Shown here piece by piece: positions 7,837 through 19,261 of a DNA stretch of 64,000 nt; within the stretch, counting starts at the first letter, position 1; each line of letters opens with the position of its first letter. A model generated the notes under the pieces. The model was not told the DNA's origin. It did not search any database and saw nothing but the letters and a program-made list of their open reading frames with translations. The DNA lies in NCBI RefSeq assembly GCF_020819595.1, contig NZ_JAJHNP010000009.1, positions 310,001-374,000 of the forward strand, read 5' to 3'. This stretch comes from Streptomyces barringtoniae (lineage in GTDB: Bacteria > Actinomycetota > Actinomycetes > Streptomycetales > Streptomycetaceae). The position numbers and the translations under genes are program-made.

Positions 7837-8406
7837 ATGAGCGAACGGGAAGAAGCGGCGGCCGGAGCGGTCACGGAGGAGGCCGAGGCGCCGCACCGCC
7901 TCCGGGCCGAGGTACTGCGCAGGCTCCACGGGGCCCGCGCGCACAGCGCCTACGACCGTGCCGTAGCCGCGTGCCGGTACGCCGGTGTCGGCCAGGACGC
8001 GGCCGAGGTCGTCCCAAGGGACCCCGTCGGCCGGGCCGCCAACGCGCTGCGACTGTCGGCCGAGTCGCTCGCCGCGCTCACCGTGTCCGCCCCCGACCCC
8101 GCCGCGGACGCCCGCTGCGCCCGCAACGCCGCCGCCACCGCGGCGCTGGCCGCCCAGGTGGCCGCGGCACGAGGCGACCGCGGCGCGACTGCAGCCACGG
8201 ACTCACTCGCATCCGGCACGGCCTCCACGGCCTCCGCCGCCCTGCGCGCGGCGCTGGCGGCGTCCCAGGCCGCCGCTCTCGCGGCCGGGGGCAGTGCGCG
8301 GGGGCAGGACGCGGCTCTGAACGCCTCCGCCGAGGAGGCCGAACGCCACGCCGTGGCCACCGCCCGCGCGGCCGGATGGCTCGAGGTGAACACAACGGCC
8401 GACTGA
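7837..8406 (+). CDS. Alanine-rich soluble protein, function unknown
   Basis: A 189-residue protein from the ATG at 7837, preceded by GGGAGGCCGAGG. It is almost entirely helical and very Ala/Glu/Arg-rich, with no signal peptide, membrane segment or recognised motif. The antisense frame (7950-8393) is also open, but only because Ala-rich GC-rich codons keep all frames open. Ends in a region followed by a terminator and a parS site. Real gene likely; function unknown. Confidence 0.6.
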   Translation: MSEREEAAAGAVTEEAEAPHRLRAEVLRRLHGARAHSAYDRAVAACRYAGVGQDAAEVVPRDPVGRAANALRLSAESLAALTVSAPDPAADARCARNAAATAALAAQVAAARGDRGATAATDSLASGTASTASAALRAALAASQAAALAAGGSARGQDAALNASAEEAERHAVATARAAGWLEVNTTAD

Positions 8407-8465
8407 AACGGACCGGGCCGCGGCGCCTACGTGTCCGACATCGCCCGCTGTTTCGCCTGAGCGGT

Positions 8466-8479
8466 GTTTCACGTGAAAC
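8466..8479. promoter_or_regulatory. parS site, perfect consensus
   Basis: A perfect GTTTCACGTGAAAC 60 bases after the stop of the preceding gene, in intergenic DNA. Confidence 0.93.
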
Positions 8480-8517
8480 GTCACCCGGCCCACTCGGCCA
8501 CATCCCCCTGCCCGTCC

Positions 8518-8551
8518 GGCACCGGTCCCTCCCCTCGTGGGGACCGGTGCC
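8518..8551 (+). terminator. 12-bp stem hairpin
   Basis: GGCACCGGTCCC (8518-8529) pairs perfectly with GGGACCGGTGCC (8540-8551) around a 10-base loop. Likely terminator for the gene ending at 8406. Confidence 0.65.
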
Positions 8552-8567
8552 GAACGGTGCAGAGGTG

Positions 8568-8674
8568 TCGATCGGTGCCGCGTCGGCTCGGTACCGATCG
8601 AAGAATGGAACCGGTTCTCCAGGCTCACGGGCTCATGCGACCGTCTCGTCGCCGCTCCCTGCCTTCGATCGAAG
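8568..8674. promoter_or_regulatory. Inverted-repeat-rich leader upstream of the STAND/WD40 gene
   Basis: In a gene-free stretch of almost 500 bases (8407-8899), TCGATCGGTGCCG at 8568-8580 pairs with CGGTACCGATCGA at 8589-8601 (one G-T pair). A separate 12-bp palindrome CTTCGATCGAAG lies at about 8663-8674. A TATAGG at 8839 could be a -10 element. These could be operators or structured leader RNA; which is not decided by sequence. Confidence 0.35.
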
Positions 8675-8899
8675 TTGGCCGAGATCCTTCGGCACCGAAG
8701 CCTGTCTGCCCGCGCACAGGGCCGTGGCCTGTCCGGACGGTGTGTGACGGGTTCACTACCGGGTCCGGATCCTGCCATCTGTTGCCCACGGCGAGGAGAC
8801 CGCTGCCTCCGGTCCGGTACTTATCCGCAGGTCAGACGTATAGGGTGGGTTTTCCGGTCCGGACGTCCAGACGCGGGGGGAACGTAAAGGGGTGGGACC

Positions 8900-11800
8900 T
8901 TGAGTTCCGACTCAGGGACACGCACAGCTTTCGCCGAGCGCCTCGCGCTGCTGTACAAGGAGGCTGGAAACCCTCCCCTCAAGAGCGTCGCCGAGGCGGT
9001 CGTACGGCTGCAGCGGGTCGACGAACGCGGGCGGCCCGTGCGGGTGTCCGCGCAGCGGATCAGCGACTGGCGCCGGGCCAGGAACGTACCGGCCCAGTTC
9101 GCCGCCCTCGCGGCGGTGCTGCACATCCTGATTCCGGAGGCACGGCGGCTGCGGCCCTCGCCGGTGTCCACGGGCCTGTACGACCTCGCACACTGGCAGC
9201 GGCTGTGGGAGCGCGCGCTGGCCGACCCGGTGGGCGACCGGCCCGCACCGCCCGCCGAGGAGAACCGGCCGTCTCCGGCCCAGGCCTCGCCCCTCACCGG
9301 AGGCGTCTGCCCCTACCGGGGCCTCGCCCCCTACCGGCAGGAGGATGCCCGGTGGTTCTTCGGCCGGGAACGGAGCACGAGCGCGCTCATCGCCCAACTC
9401 CGCGCCGCCGAGCGGACCGGCGGTCTGGTGATGCTGGTGGGCGCCTCGGGAGCGGGGAAGTCCTCCCTGCTGAACGCCGGCCTGGTCCCCGCCGTACGAG
9501 GCGGCGCGCTGCACGACGGACGCGGCACCGGCATACCGCACACAAGCGCCACCTCCCAGGATCCGCAGGAAACCACCGCCGACTACGTCCTGCACCTCGT
9601 CCCGGGTGCCGACCCCCTCGGTGAGCTGGTCCGCCTCGTCCCCGATCTCGGCACTGTCGCCGCCGAGGCGCGCCGGGCCGAACAGGAGGCCACGGAGAAC
9701 CCGGCGGTTCCCGGCTCCGACTCCCCACGGGTGGCCCAGGCGGCCCGCGAGGCCGTGGCGGAGTGGGCCCGACGGGAGGCGTCCGCCGGGTGCCGCCCGG
9801 TCGTCGTCGTGGACCAGTTCGAGGAAGCCTTCACCCTCTGTGCCGACGAGACGGACCGGCGTACGTTCATCCAGCTCCTGCACGCCGCCTGCACCCCGCC
9901 CGCCGACTCGGGCGAGCCCGCACCGGTGCTCGTCGTCCTCGGCATCCGCGCCGACTTCTACGAGCAGTGCCTCGGCTACCCGGAACTGGCCGACGCCCTC
10001 CAGCACCGGCACATGGTGCTCGGCCCGCTGACCAGCACCGAGCTGCGCGAGGCGGTGACCGGTCCGGCCAAGGCGGTGGGTCTGGAGCTGGAACCGGGGC
10101 TCGCCGAGCTGATCGTCCGCGAGGTCAGCGCCGACGGACCGCGCGGCGCCCACGACGCGGGCGTGCTCCCGCTGCTCTCGCACGCCCTGCTCGCCACCTG
10201 GCAGCGCCGCAAGGCCGGACGGCTGACGCTGGCCGGCTATCGCGCGGCGGGCGGCATCCAGGGGGCCGTCGCGGCAACCGCCGAGCGCGCCTGGTCGGGG
10301 CTCGATCCCGCGGCCCGCGCGGCAGCCCGGCTGCTCCTGCTGCGGCTGGTCCGGCTGGGCGAGGACACCCAGGCCACGCGGCGGCGGGGCACCCGGCGGC
10401 AGCTGGCGGAGGAGTCGGCGGACCCCGGCAAGACGGAGGAGTCCCTCGAGGCCCTCGTACGGGCCCGGCTGGTGACGCTGGACGCGGACACCGTGGAGAT
10501 CACCCATGAGGCGCTGCTGCACGCCTGGCCCCGGCTACGGCACTGGATCGACGACGACCGGGGCGACCATCTGCTGCGCCAGCGGCTGGAGGAGGACGGC
10601 CGGGCCTGGGAGGACTCGGGCCGGGACAGCTCCCTTCTCTACCGCGGCTCCCGGCTGGAGCAGGCGCGCAACTGGGCGCGGTCGGCCGGGGACACGTATC
10701 TGACCCGCAGCGCGGTGGAGTTCCTGGCCGCGGCGGTCCGGCTGCGCAAGCGCTCGGTGTTGCTCAGCCGGGCCGCGGTGGCGGCGCTGGTGGTGCTGGC
10801 CCTGGTCGCGGGCGGTTCGGCGGTGATCGCCCGGCAGCAACGGGACGACGCCGTCTTCGAGCAGGTGCTCGCCGAGGCCGACCGGGTCCAGCGCACGGAT
10901 CCGTCGCTGGCCGCCCAGCTCGACCTGGTCGCCCACCATCTGCGCCCGGGCGACGAGGGCACGTACAGCAGGCTGATCTCGATCGTGAACGCGCCGCTGG
11001 CCACACCCCTGTCCGGCCACACCGGTGCGGTCTATCTGACCTCCTTCAGCCCCGACGGCAGGACGCTGGCCACGGCCAGCTACGACCGGACCGTCCGGCT
11101 GTGGAACGTGGCCGACGCGCGCCACCCCAAGCCGCTCGGCAGGCCGCTGACCGGCCACACCAGCTGGGTGAGCAGCGCCGTGTTCAGCCCCGACGGGCAC
11201 ACCCTCGCCAGCGCCGGGGACGACGGGACGATCCGGCTGTGGGACGTGACCGACCCCGCCCGCCCGAAGCCGCTCGGCAAGCCGCTCGCCGGCCACCGGG
11301 GCACGATCTACCTGATCGCGTTCAGCCCCGACGGACGCACGCTGGCCTCGGCCGGCGAGGACCACACGGTCCGGCTGTGGAACGTGTCCGACCCGCGCCG
11401 GCCGGGTGAGCTCGGCGCCCTGCGCGGGCACAGCGCCGCGGTGCGCAGCGTCGCGTTCAGCCCCGACGGACACACCCTCGCGGCGGGCGGTGACGACGAC
11501 ACGATCATGCTGTGGAACACGGCCGACCCGCGTCACCCCAAGCCGTACCGCACCGCGCTGAAGGGCCACACGGACCTCGTGCACTCGGTGGCGTTCAGCC
11601 CGGACGGGCACACCCTGGCCAGCGGCAGCGCGGACGACACGATCCGGCTGTGGAACGTCACCGACCCCGCCCACCCGGCCGCGCTCGGCTCACCGCTGGC
11701 CGGGCACACCGGGCCGATCTGGTCGGTGGCCTTCAGCCCGGACGGCAGCAGGCTGGCCGCCGCGAGCGCGGACAGCACGGCGAGCCTGTGGAACGTCAGC

Positions 11801-12979
11801 GACCCCTCGTCGCCGTCGCAGGTCGGGGAGCCGCTCGCGGGCAGCAGCGGGGAGATGTACGCCCTGGGGTTCAGCCCCGACGGGCGGACCCTCGCCACCG
11901 GCAGCGGCGACAGCAAGGTGCGCCTGTGGTCGCTGCCGACCTCGGACATCGTCGGCCGCACCAGCGCGTTCCGGCCGGACGGGCGGGTGCTGGGCACGGC
12001 GGCCCGGGACGGCAGGCTCCGGCTGTGGAACGTGACGCGGCCCGACCTGCCGGTGCTGCTGAGCAAGCCGTTCATGCGGGGAGACGCCGGACATCGTTCG
12101 CTGCGGTTCTCCCCCGACGGCCGCGTCCTCGCCGTCCTCACCTACGACCACACGGTGTATCTGTGGAACGTCAGTGATCCGTCCCACCCGGTCGTCGCCG
12201 GATCGCCCATCGCCCTGCGGACGCGCTTCGCGGGGCCGGCCACCATCGCCTTCAGCCCGGACGGCCGCACCCTGGCGACCGCCTATGACGACACCACCAT
12301 CCAGCTGTGGAACATCACCGACCCCGCGCATCCCACCGCGATCGGCAAGCCGCTGACGGGCCATCGGGGCTACGTCAACGCGATCGCCTTCAGCCCCGAC
12401 GGACACACCCTCGCCTCCGGCAGCGCGGACAGCACGGTCCGTCTCTGGAACGTCACCGACCCGGCCCGCCCGACCGGCCTCGGCCGGCTCACCAAGCACT
12501 CCGGCCCGGTCAACGCGATCGCCTTCAGCCCGGACGGGCGTGTTCTGGCCAGCGGCAGCGACGACGACACCGTCCGGCTGTGGAACGTCACCGACCCCGC
12601 CTCGGCGACCGCGCTGGGCGCGCCGCTCACCGGCCACACCGAGGCGGTCAAGCTGCTGACGTTCAGCCCGGACGGGCGTGTTCTGGCCAGCGGCGGCAAT
12701 GACAACACGGTCCGGCTGTGGAACGTCGGCAACCCCGCCTCGGCGAGCCCCATCGGCCAGTCGATGAGCCCCAACGCCAGGTCGGGCACATTCCTGTCCT
12801 TCAGCCCCAGGAGCCGTGTTCTCGGGGTCTCCAGCGGCACGGACACGGTCCGTCTGTGGAACCTGGACGCCGGCGCGGCGATCGAGCACATCTGCTCGGT
12901 CACCCGGAGCGTACTGAGCCCGCAGAGGTGGGACGAGTACCTTCCACGGCTCTCCTACGACCCTCCGTGTGGTCATTGA
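8900..12979 (+). CDS. HTH / STAND-type ATPase / transmembrane / 14-blade WD40 signalling protein
   Basis: A 1359-residue protein starting at TTG 8900, preceded by AAAGGGGTGGG. Residues about 1-80 look like a degenerate XRE helix-turn-helix (SVAEAVVRL, SAQRISDWRRARNVP). About 135-560 is a STAND-type P-loop ATPase of the kind annotated nSTAND1: entry motif CPYRGLAPYRQEDARWFFGRE, Walker A GASGAGKS at 181-188, and Walker B VVVVDQFEEAF. A single transmembrane helix (about 620-645, VAALVVLALVAGGSAVIA) follows. About residues 704-1330 contain fourteen WD repeats, each ending in a variant of D-x-TVRLWNV, enough for two seven-blade propellers. Topology would put ATPase and propellers on opposite sides of the membrane. 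The ligand and output are unknown. Confidence 0.9.
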   Translation: MSSDSGTRTAFAERLALLYKEAGNPPLKSVAEAVVRLQRVDERGRPVRVSAQRISDWRRARNVPAQFAALAAVLHILIPEARRLRPSPVSTGLYDLAHWQRLWERALADPVGDRPAPPAEENRPSPAQASPLTGGVCPYRGLAPYRQEDARWFFGRERSTSALIAQLRAAERTGGLVMLVGASGAGKSSLLNAGLVPAVRGGALHDGRGTGIPHTSATSQDPQETTADYVLHLVPGADPLGELVRLVPDLGTVAAEARRAEQEATENPAVPGSDSPRVAQAAREAVAEWARREASAGCRPVVVVDQFEEAFTLCADETDRRTFIQLLHAACTPPADSGEPAPVLVVLGIRADFYEQCLGYPELADALQHRHMVLGPLTSTELREAVTGPAKAVGLELEPGLAELIVREVSADGPRGAHDAGVLPLLSHALLATWQRRKAGRLTLAGYRAAGGIQGAVAATAERAWSGLDPAARAAARLLLLRLVRLGEDTQATRRRGTRRQLAEESADPGKTEESLEALVRARLVTLDADTVEITHEALLHAWPRLRHWIDDDRGDHLLRQRLEEDGRAWEDSGRDSSLLYRGSRLEQARNWARSAGDTYLTRSAVEFLAAAVRLRKRSVLLSRAAVAALVVLALVAGGSAVIARQQRDDAVFEQVLAEADRVQRTDPSLAAQLDLVAHHLRPGDEGTYSRLISIVNAPLATPLSGHTGAVYLTSFSPDGRTLATASYDRTVRLWNVADARHPKPLGRPLTGHTSWVSSAVFSPDGHTLASAGDDGTIRLWDVTDPARPKPLGKPLAGHRGTIYLIAFSPDGRTLASAGEDHTVRLWNVSDPRRPGELGALRGHSAAVRSVAFSPDGHTLAAGGDDDTIMLWNTADPRHPKPYRTALKGHTDLVHSVAFSPDGHTLASGSADDTIRLWNVTDPAHPAALGSPLAGHTGPIWSVAFSPDGSRLAAASADSTASLWNVSDPSSPSQVGEPLAGSSGEMYALGFSPDGRTLATGSGDSKVRLWSLPTSDIVGRTSAFRPDGRVLGTAARDGRLRLWNVTRPDLPVLLSKPFMRGDAGHRSLRFSPDGRVLAVLTYDHTVYLWNVSDPSHPVVAGSPIALRTRFAGPATIAFSPDGRTLATAYDDTTIQLWNITDPAHPTAIGKPLTGHRGYVNAIAFSPDGHTLASGSADSTVRLWNVTDPARPTGLGRLTKHSGPVNAIAFSPDGRVLASGSDDDTVRLWNVTDPASATALGAPLTGHTEAVKLLTFSPDGRVLASGGNDNTVRLWNVGNPASASPIGQSMSPNARSGTFLSFSPRSRVLGVSSGTDTVRLWNLDAGAAIEHICSVTRSVLSPQRWDEYLPRLSYDPPCGH
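12524..12694. repeat. Near-identical WD40 blade DNA repeats
   Basis: An exact 33-base match exists between 12524-12556 and 12662-12694, in adjacent WD repeats of the same gene, with further partial identity in other blades. It points to recent blade duplication or gene conversion. Confidence 0.7.
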
Positions 12980-13008
12980 TCGGCCAAGCTGACTTAATTC
13001 CGATCGAC

Positions 13009-13095
13009 TTGCCCCCACGAGGCCCCTGGGCTTGTTACCCTTGGCCACAGCCCGATCGCTGGTGCATCCCCCGTCGCCAGCGGTCGGGCCTTTTC
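13009..13095 (+). ncRNA. Possible short structured transcript or extended terminator
   Basis: Between the WD40 gene and tRNA-Ile, TTGCCC at 13009 could act as -35, with a weak -10 in CTTGTTACCC (13031-13040). It is followed by the 12-bp hairpin 13051-13088 with a CCTTTT tail. This is the layout of a small RNA with its own terminator, but the hairpin may simply end the WD40 transcript. Confidence 0.25.
13051..13088 (+). terminator. Hairpin with T-rich tail
   Basis: CCCGATCGCTGG (13051-13062) pairs with CCAGCGGTCGGG (13077-13088) with one G-U pair, then CCTTTTCG. This is the most classical rho-independent terminator in the left part of the window. Confidence 0.75.
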
Positions 13096-13140
13096 GTTCC
13101 ACTGGGCGTGTTCCACCCGGTGGATGTCCGCGCAGACGCC

Positions 13141-13174
13141 GAAGGCCCCCGATCCATCCGGACCGGGGGCCTTC
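13141..13174 (-). terminator. Hairpin downstream of tRNA-Ile
   Basis: GAAGGCCCCCG (13141-13151) pairs with CGGGGGCCTTC (13164-13174). It lies 8 bases past the 3' end of the leftward tRNA-Ile and probably ends its transcript. Confidence 0.65.
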
Positions 13175-13181
13175 GTGCTGG

Positions 13182-13255
13182 TGGGGCTAACAGGATTTGA
13201 ACCTGTGGCCTCATCCTTATCAGGGATGCGCTCTAACCAACTGAGCTATAGCCCC
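13182..13255 (-). tRNA. tRNA-Ile (GAU)
   Basis: On the minus strand the acceptor stem GGGGCTA pairs with TAGCCCC plus discriminator A. The D arm AGCTCAGTTGGTTAGAGC, the anticodon loop CTGATAA with anticodon GAT, and the T arm with GGTTCAAATCC are intact. CCA is not encoded. A tRNA-Ile downstream of gyrA and the DUF3566 gene is a conserved actinobacterial arrangement. Confidence 0.97.
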
Positions 13256-13388
13256 GCCGCGCTGTGCGGTGTGTGTCCCGCGCGCTGACTCCTGAAGATT
13301 AGCGCACGACCACGTCAGTCCCAAAATCGGTTGTCGGGGGACCGTCAGGTCAGGGGCGCGCAGGCTGTCCGGAGGGCCTCCGCAGGGC

Positions 13389-14123
13389 CTATTCGTCCTC
13401 CGCCAGGGTCAGCTCGATGCCGCCCACGAAGCCCGCGGAGAGGTTGTAGATGAACGCGCCGAGCGTCGCGAGCGCCGTGGCGAGGACCACGTCGATGACC
13501 GCGATGATCGTCGTGAACGTCAGGACATGGGGGAGCGACAGGAACGCCTGGAGGTCGAAGCCGTTCGCCTCGTTCGAGCCGGTCGCCTCCGAGATCGTGC
13601 CGCCCACCGTCGAGAACACGCCCATCGCGTCCAGGACCATCCACAGCACCGCCGAGGCGACGATGGTGCAGATACCGAGCGCGATGGAGAGCAGGAAGCT
13701 GACCTTCATCACCGACCACGGGTCGGCCTTGGCCACCCGCAGCCGCGCCTTGCGGGTGCGCGGCGCCGTACGGGCGCCCGTACGCGGCCGTCGTACGGCA
13801 CCGGCCGGGGGCTGGGCCGGATAGGCCTGCGGCGGGTGGTACGGCCCGGAGGGCTGCTCCGGGCGCCGCTCACCGGGGAGCGGAGACGACGACTGTGCCT
13901 CGCCGGCCGCGGCGGGGCCTCGGGTGTCCGTCACAGTTCCCCCCTGGGATCCAGACGAGCCGGAGGAGTCCTTCCCGGACACCTTCACCGGCTTCAGGTT
14001 GGTGGTGTGCGGGTCGGTCGCGCTCCCCGCACCCGCCGCGTGCGCGGCGGAGCCACGGCCGCCGCCGTCCGTGTCAGTACCCGTGGAGGTACCGGCCGAT
14101 CCGGCGCCCGTGGCTCCGCTCAC
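13389..14123 (-). CDS. DUF3566-domain membrane protein downstream of gyrA
   Basis: A 244-residue protein starting at the GTG at 14123, with GAGGAG upstream and only an 18-base gap from gyrA. Residues 1-130 are a low-complexity cytoplasmic stretch rich in Gly, Ser, Pro and Arg. The C-terminal ~110 residues match DUF3566: KADPWSVMKVSFLLSIALGICTIVASAVLWMVL, then NGFDLQAFLSLPHVLTFTTIIAVIDVVLATALATLGAFIYN and an acidic tail, with two transmembrane segments. It is almost always next to gyrA in actinobacteria and is cotranscribed with gyrBA; its role is not established. Confidence 0.92.
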   Translation of the reverse strand: MSGATGAGSAGTSTGTDTDGGGRGSAAHAAGAGSATDPHTTNLKPVKVSGKDSSGSSGSQGGTVTDTRGPAAAGEAQSSSPLPGERRPEQPSGPYHPPQAYPAQPPAGAVRRPRTGARTAPRTRKARLRVAKADPWSVMKVSFLLSIALGICTIVASAVLWMVLDAMGVFSTVGGTISEATGSNEANGFDLQAFLSLPHVLTFTTIIAVIDVVLATALATLGAFIYNLSAGFVGGIELTLAEDE

Positions 14124-14141
14124 GATGACTCACTCCTCGTG

Positions 14142-16736
<2,595 letters not shown>

Positions 16737-16778
16737 TGCTGGTCAAGATCCTTCCTGGTGCGGTCAGCTGAGACCGAC

Positions 16779-18863
16779 TCAGATGTCGAGGAAGCGGACG
16801 TCCTTGGCGTTGCGCTGGATGAACTGGCGACGGGCCTCGACGTCCTCGCCCATGAGGACCGAGAACAGGTCGTCGGCCTGGGCGGCGTCGTCGAGGGTGA
16901 CCTGGCCGAGGACCCGGTGCTCCTGGTCCATCGTGGTCACGCGCAGCTCCTCGGCGTTCATCTCGCCGAGGCCCTTGAAGCGCTGGATCGAGTCCTCGCG
17001 GACGCGCTTGCCGCGCTGGCGGCCCATCTCGATCAGTGCGTCGCGCTCGCGGTCGGAGTAGGCGTACTCCACGTCGTCCCGGCCCCACTTGATCTTGTAC
17101 AGCGGGGGACGGGACAGGTACACGTGCCCGGCCTCGACCAGCGGCCGCATGAAACGGAACAGGAAGGTCAGCAGCAGGGTGCTGATGTGCTGGCCGTCGA
17201 CGTCGGCGTCCGCCATCAGGATGATCTTGTGATAGCGGAGCTTCTCGATGTCGAAGTCCTCGTGCACACCCGTGCCGAAGGCCGAGATCAGCGCCTGGAT
17301 CTCCTGGTTCTGCAGGATCTTGTCGATCCTGGCCTTCTCCACGTTGAGGATCTTGCCGCGGATCGGGAGGATCGCCTGGTACTGCGGGTTCCGGCCGGAC
17401 TTGGCCGAGCCGCCGGCGGAGTCACCCTCGACGATGAAGATCTCGCACTTGGTGGGGTCGTTCGACTGGCAGTCGGAGAGCTTGCCCGGCAAGGACGCCG
17501 ACTCCAGCAGGCCCTTGCGGCGGGTCAGGTCGCGGGCCTTGCGGGCCGCCACGCGCGCGGTGGCCGCCTGGATGCCCTTGCGGATGATGTCCGCGGCCTC
17601 GACCGGGTTGCGGTCCAGCCAGTCGTTGAGGTGCTCGTAGACCGCCCTCTGCACGAAGGTCTTGGCCTCCGTGTTGCCCAGCTTGGTCTTCGTCTGGCCC
17701 TCGAACTGCGGCTCGCTCAGCTTCACCGAGATGATCGCGGTCAGACCCTCACGGATGTCGTCACCGGTGAGGTTGTCGTCCTTCTCGCGCAGCAGCTTCT
17801 TGTCGCGCGCGTACTTGTTGATCAGCGACGTCAGCGCGGCGCGGAAGCCCTCTTCGTGGGTACCGCCCTCGTGGGTGTGGATGATGTTCGCGAAGGAGTA
17901 CACGCCCTCGGTGTAGCCGCTGTTCCACTGCATCGCGACCTCGAGGGACAGGCTCTTGTCCTTGTCCTCCGCCTCCAGGTCGATGACGGTGGGGTGCACC
18001 GCCTCTCCCTTGCGGGAGTTGAGGTACTTCACGAAGTCGACGATGCCGCCCTCGTAGTAGTACGTGACGGCCTTGACCTCGGCCTTCTCGTCCGCACCCG
18101 CCTCGTCCGCACCGCTGGTGGCCTTCGCCGACTCGCGCTCGTCAGTGAGTTTGATCGTCAAACCCTTGTTGAGGAACGCCATCTCCTGGAAACGCCGCGA
18201 CAGCGTCTCGAAGGAGTACTCGGTGGTCTCGAAGATCTCCGGGTCGGCCCAGAAGGTGACCGACGTGCCGGTCTCCTCCGTCGCCTCGTGCTTGACCAGC
18301 GGGGCCGTGGGGACGCCCATCTTGTAGTCCTGCGTCCACCGGTGGCCGTCGGTCCTGACCTCGACGGAGACCTTCGTGGACAGCGCGTTGACGACGGACA
18401 CGCCCACACCGTGCAGACCGCCGGAGACGGCGTAACCGCCGCCGCCGAACTTGCCGCCCGCGTGCAGCACGGTCAGCACGACCTCGAGCGCCGGCTTGCC
18501 CTCGGAGGGCACGATGCCCACGGGGATGCCACGGCCGTTGTCGACGACCCGGACGCCGCCGTCGGCGAGGATCGTGACGTCGATCGTGTCCGCGTACCCG
18601 GCCAGCGCCTCGTCGACCGAGTTGTCGACGACCTCGTACACCAGGTGGTGCAGACCGCGCTCGCCCGTGGAACCGATGTACATGCCGGGCCGCTTGCGGA
18701 CCGCGTCCAGCCCTTCGAGCACGGTGATGGCGCTGGCGTCGTAGGAGGCGGAGGCTGCGCCAGAATCTGCGGCCCCGCCGGTCACGGGGGCCTCGGCGGG
18801 CTCGCCGTTCACGCCGGCGTCGGTGGACGGGATGTTCTCGTTGGGGTTGCCGGAATCGGCCAC
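16779..18863 (-). CDS. gyrB: DNA gyrase subunit B
   Basis: 694 residues from the GTG at 18863 (VADSGNPNENIP), after AGAAAGGGCG. The open frame continues 40 codons upstream, but that part has no sequence like GyrB. The ATPase (GHKL) domain shows EVVDNSVDEA, VVDNGRGIPV and GGLHGVGVSVVNALS. The TOPRIM domain shows EGDSAGGSAKSGR, PLRGK-like LPIRGKILN and DADVDGQHI for metal binding. The extended acidic N-terminal tail before SYDASAITVLEGL is typical for streptomycetes. First gene of gyrB-gyrA-DUF3566; the ~400-base upstream gap should hold its promoter. Confidence 0.99.
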   Translation of the reverse strand: MADSGNPNENIPSTDAGVNGEPAEAPVTGGAADSGAASASYDASAITVLEGLDAVRKRPGMYIGSTGERGLHHLVYEVVDNSVDEALAGYADTIDVTILADGGVRVVDNGRGIPVGIVPSEGKPALEVVLTVLHAGGKFGGGGYAVSGGLHGVGVSVVNALSTKVSVEVRTDGHRWTQDYKMGVPTAPLVKHEATEETGTSVTFWADPEIFETTEYSFETLSRRFQEMAFLNKGLTIKLTDERESAKATSGADEAGADEKAEVKAVTYYYEGGIVDFVKYLNSRKGEAVHPTVIDLEAEDKDKSLSLEVAMQWNSGYTEGVYSFANIIHTHEGGTHEEGFRAALTSLINKYARDKKLLREKDDNLTGDDIREGLTAIISVKLSEPQFEGQTKTKLGNTEAKTFVQRAVYEHLNDWLDRNPVEAADIIRKGIQAATARVAARKARDLTRRKGLLESASLPGKLSDCQSNDPTKCEIFIVEGDSAGGSAKSGRNPQYQAILPIRGKILNVEKARIDKILQNQEIQALISAFGTGVHEDFDIEKLRYHKIILMADADVDGQHISTLLLTFLFRFMRPLVEAGHVYLSRPPLYKIKWGRDDVEYAYSDRERDALIEMGRQRGKRVREDSIQRFKGLGEMNAEELRVTTMDQEHRVLGQVTLDDAAQADDLFSVLMGEDVEARRQFIQRNAKDVRFLDI

Positions 18864-19261
18864 GAAGCGCCCTTTCTGGCACAGCACGAGCCGGGCTCGT
18901 CGGCAGGTTGCCGGAGCGGCTGCGGCATGTTGCGTTGGTAAGCCTTGATCAGCGTTGCTCAGCTTTTCCCGGGCGGTCCCCACATTGGGGCGGGATTGTC
19001 TCCCAGTCTACCGGTAGCTCTGACATCGATGGGGGTTTGCCGGTACCTGAGTCCCCATGTGCCGCCCTGAACCGGGCTCGACCGGGTCCCGATATACGGA
19101 TGGGGGCTCCAAGGGGCTCACAGCGGCATTCAGCGCTTCGAGGCGTCAACCCTTGGCTACTGGGGGGTCAGATGGCGCTCCGACCGTGCCGCAGCCGCTC
19201 TCCACACCCGTGATACGGCGCCGCTCCGAGGGCACCGCCCAACTTTTCGGCGTGACGTACG
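18864..19261. other. Intergenic region between dciA and gyrB
   Basis: About 400 bases between two leftward genes, which should contain the gyrB promoter. I see a perfect 10-bp palindrome CTACCGGTAG at 19008-19017 but no -35/-10 pair good enough to call. No ORF here is supported by a ribosome-binding site. Confidence 0.4.

Noticed and set aside
723..13255. tRNA-linked mobile element
   Set aside because: No integrase, transposase or duplicated tRNA 3' end is seen near either tRNA gene.
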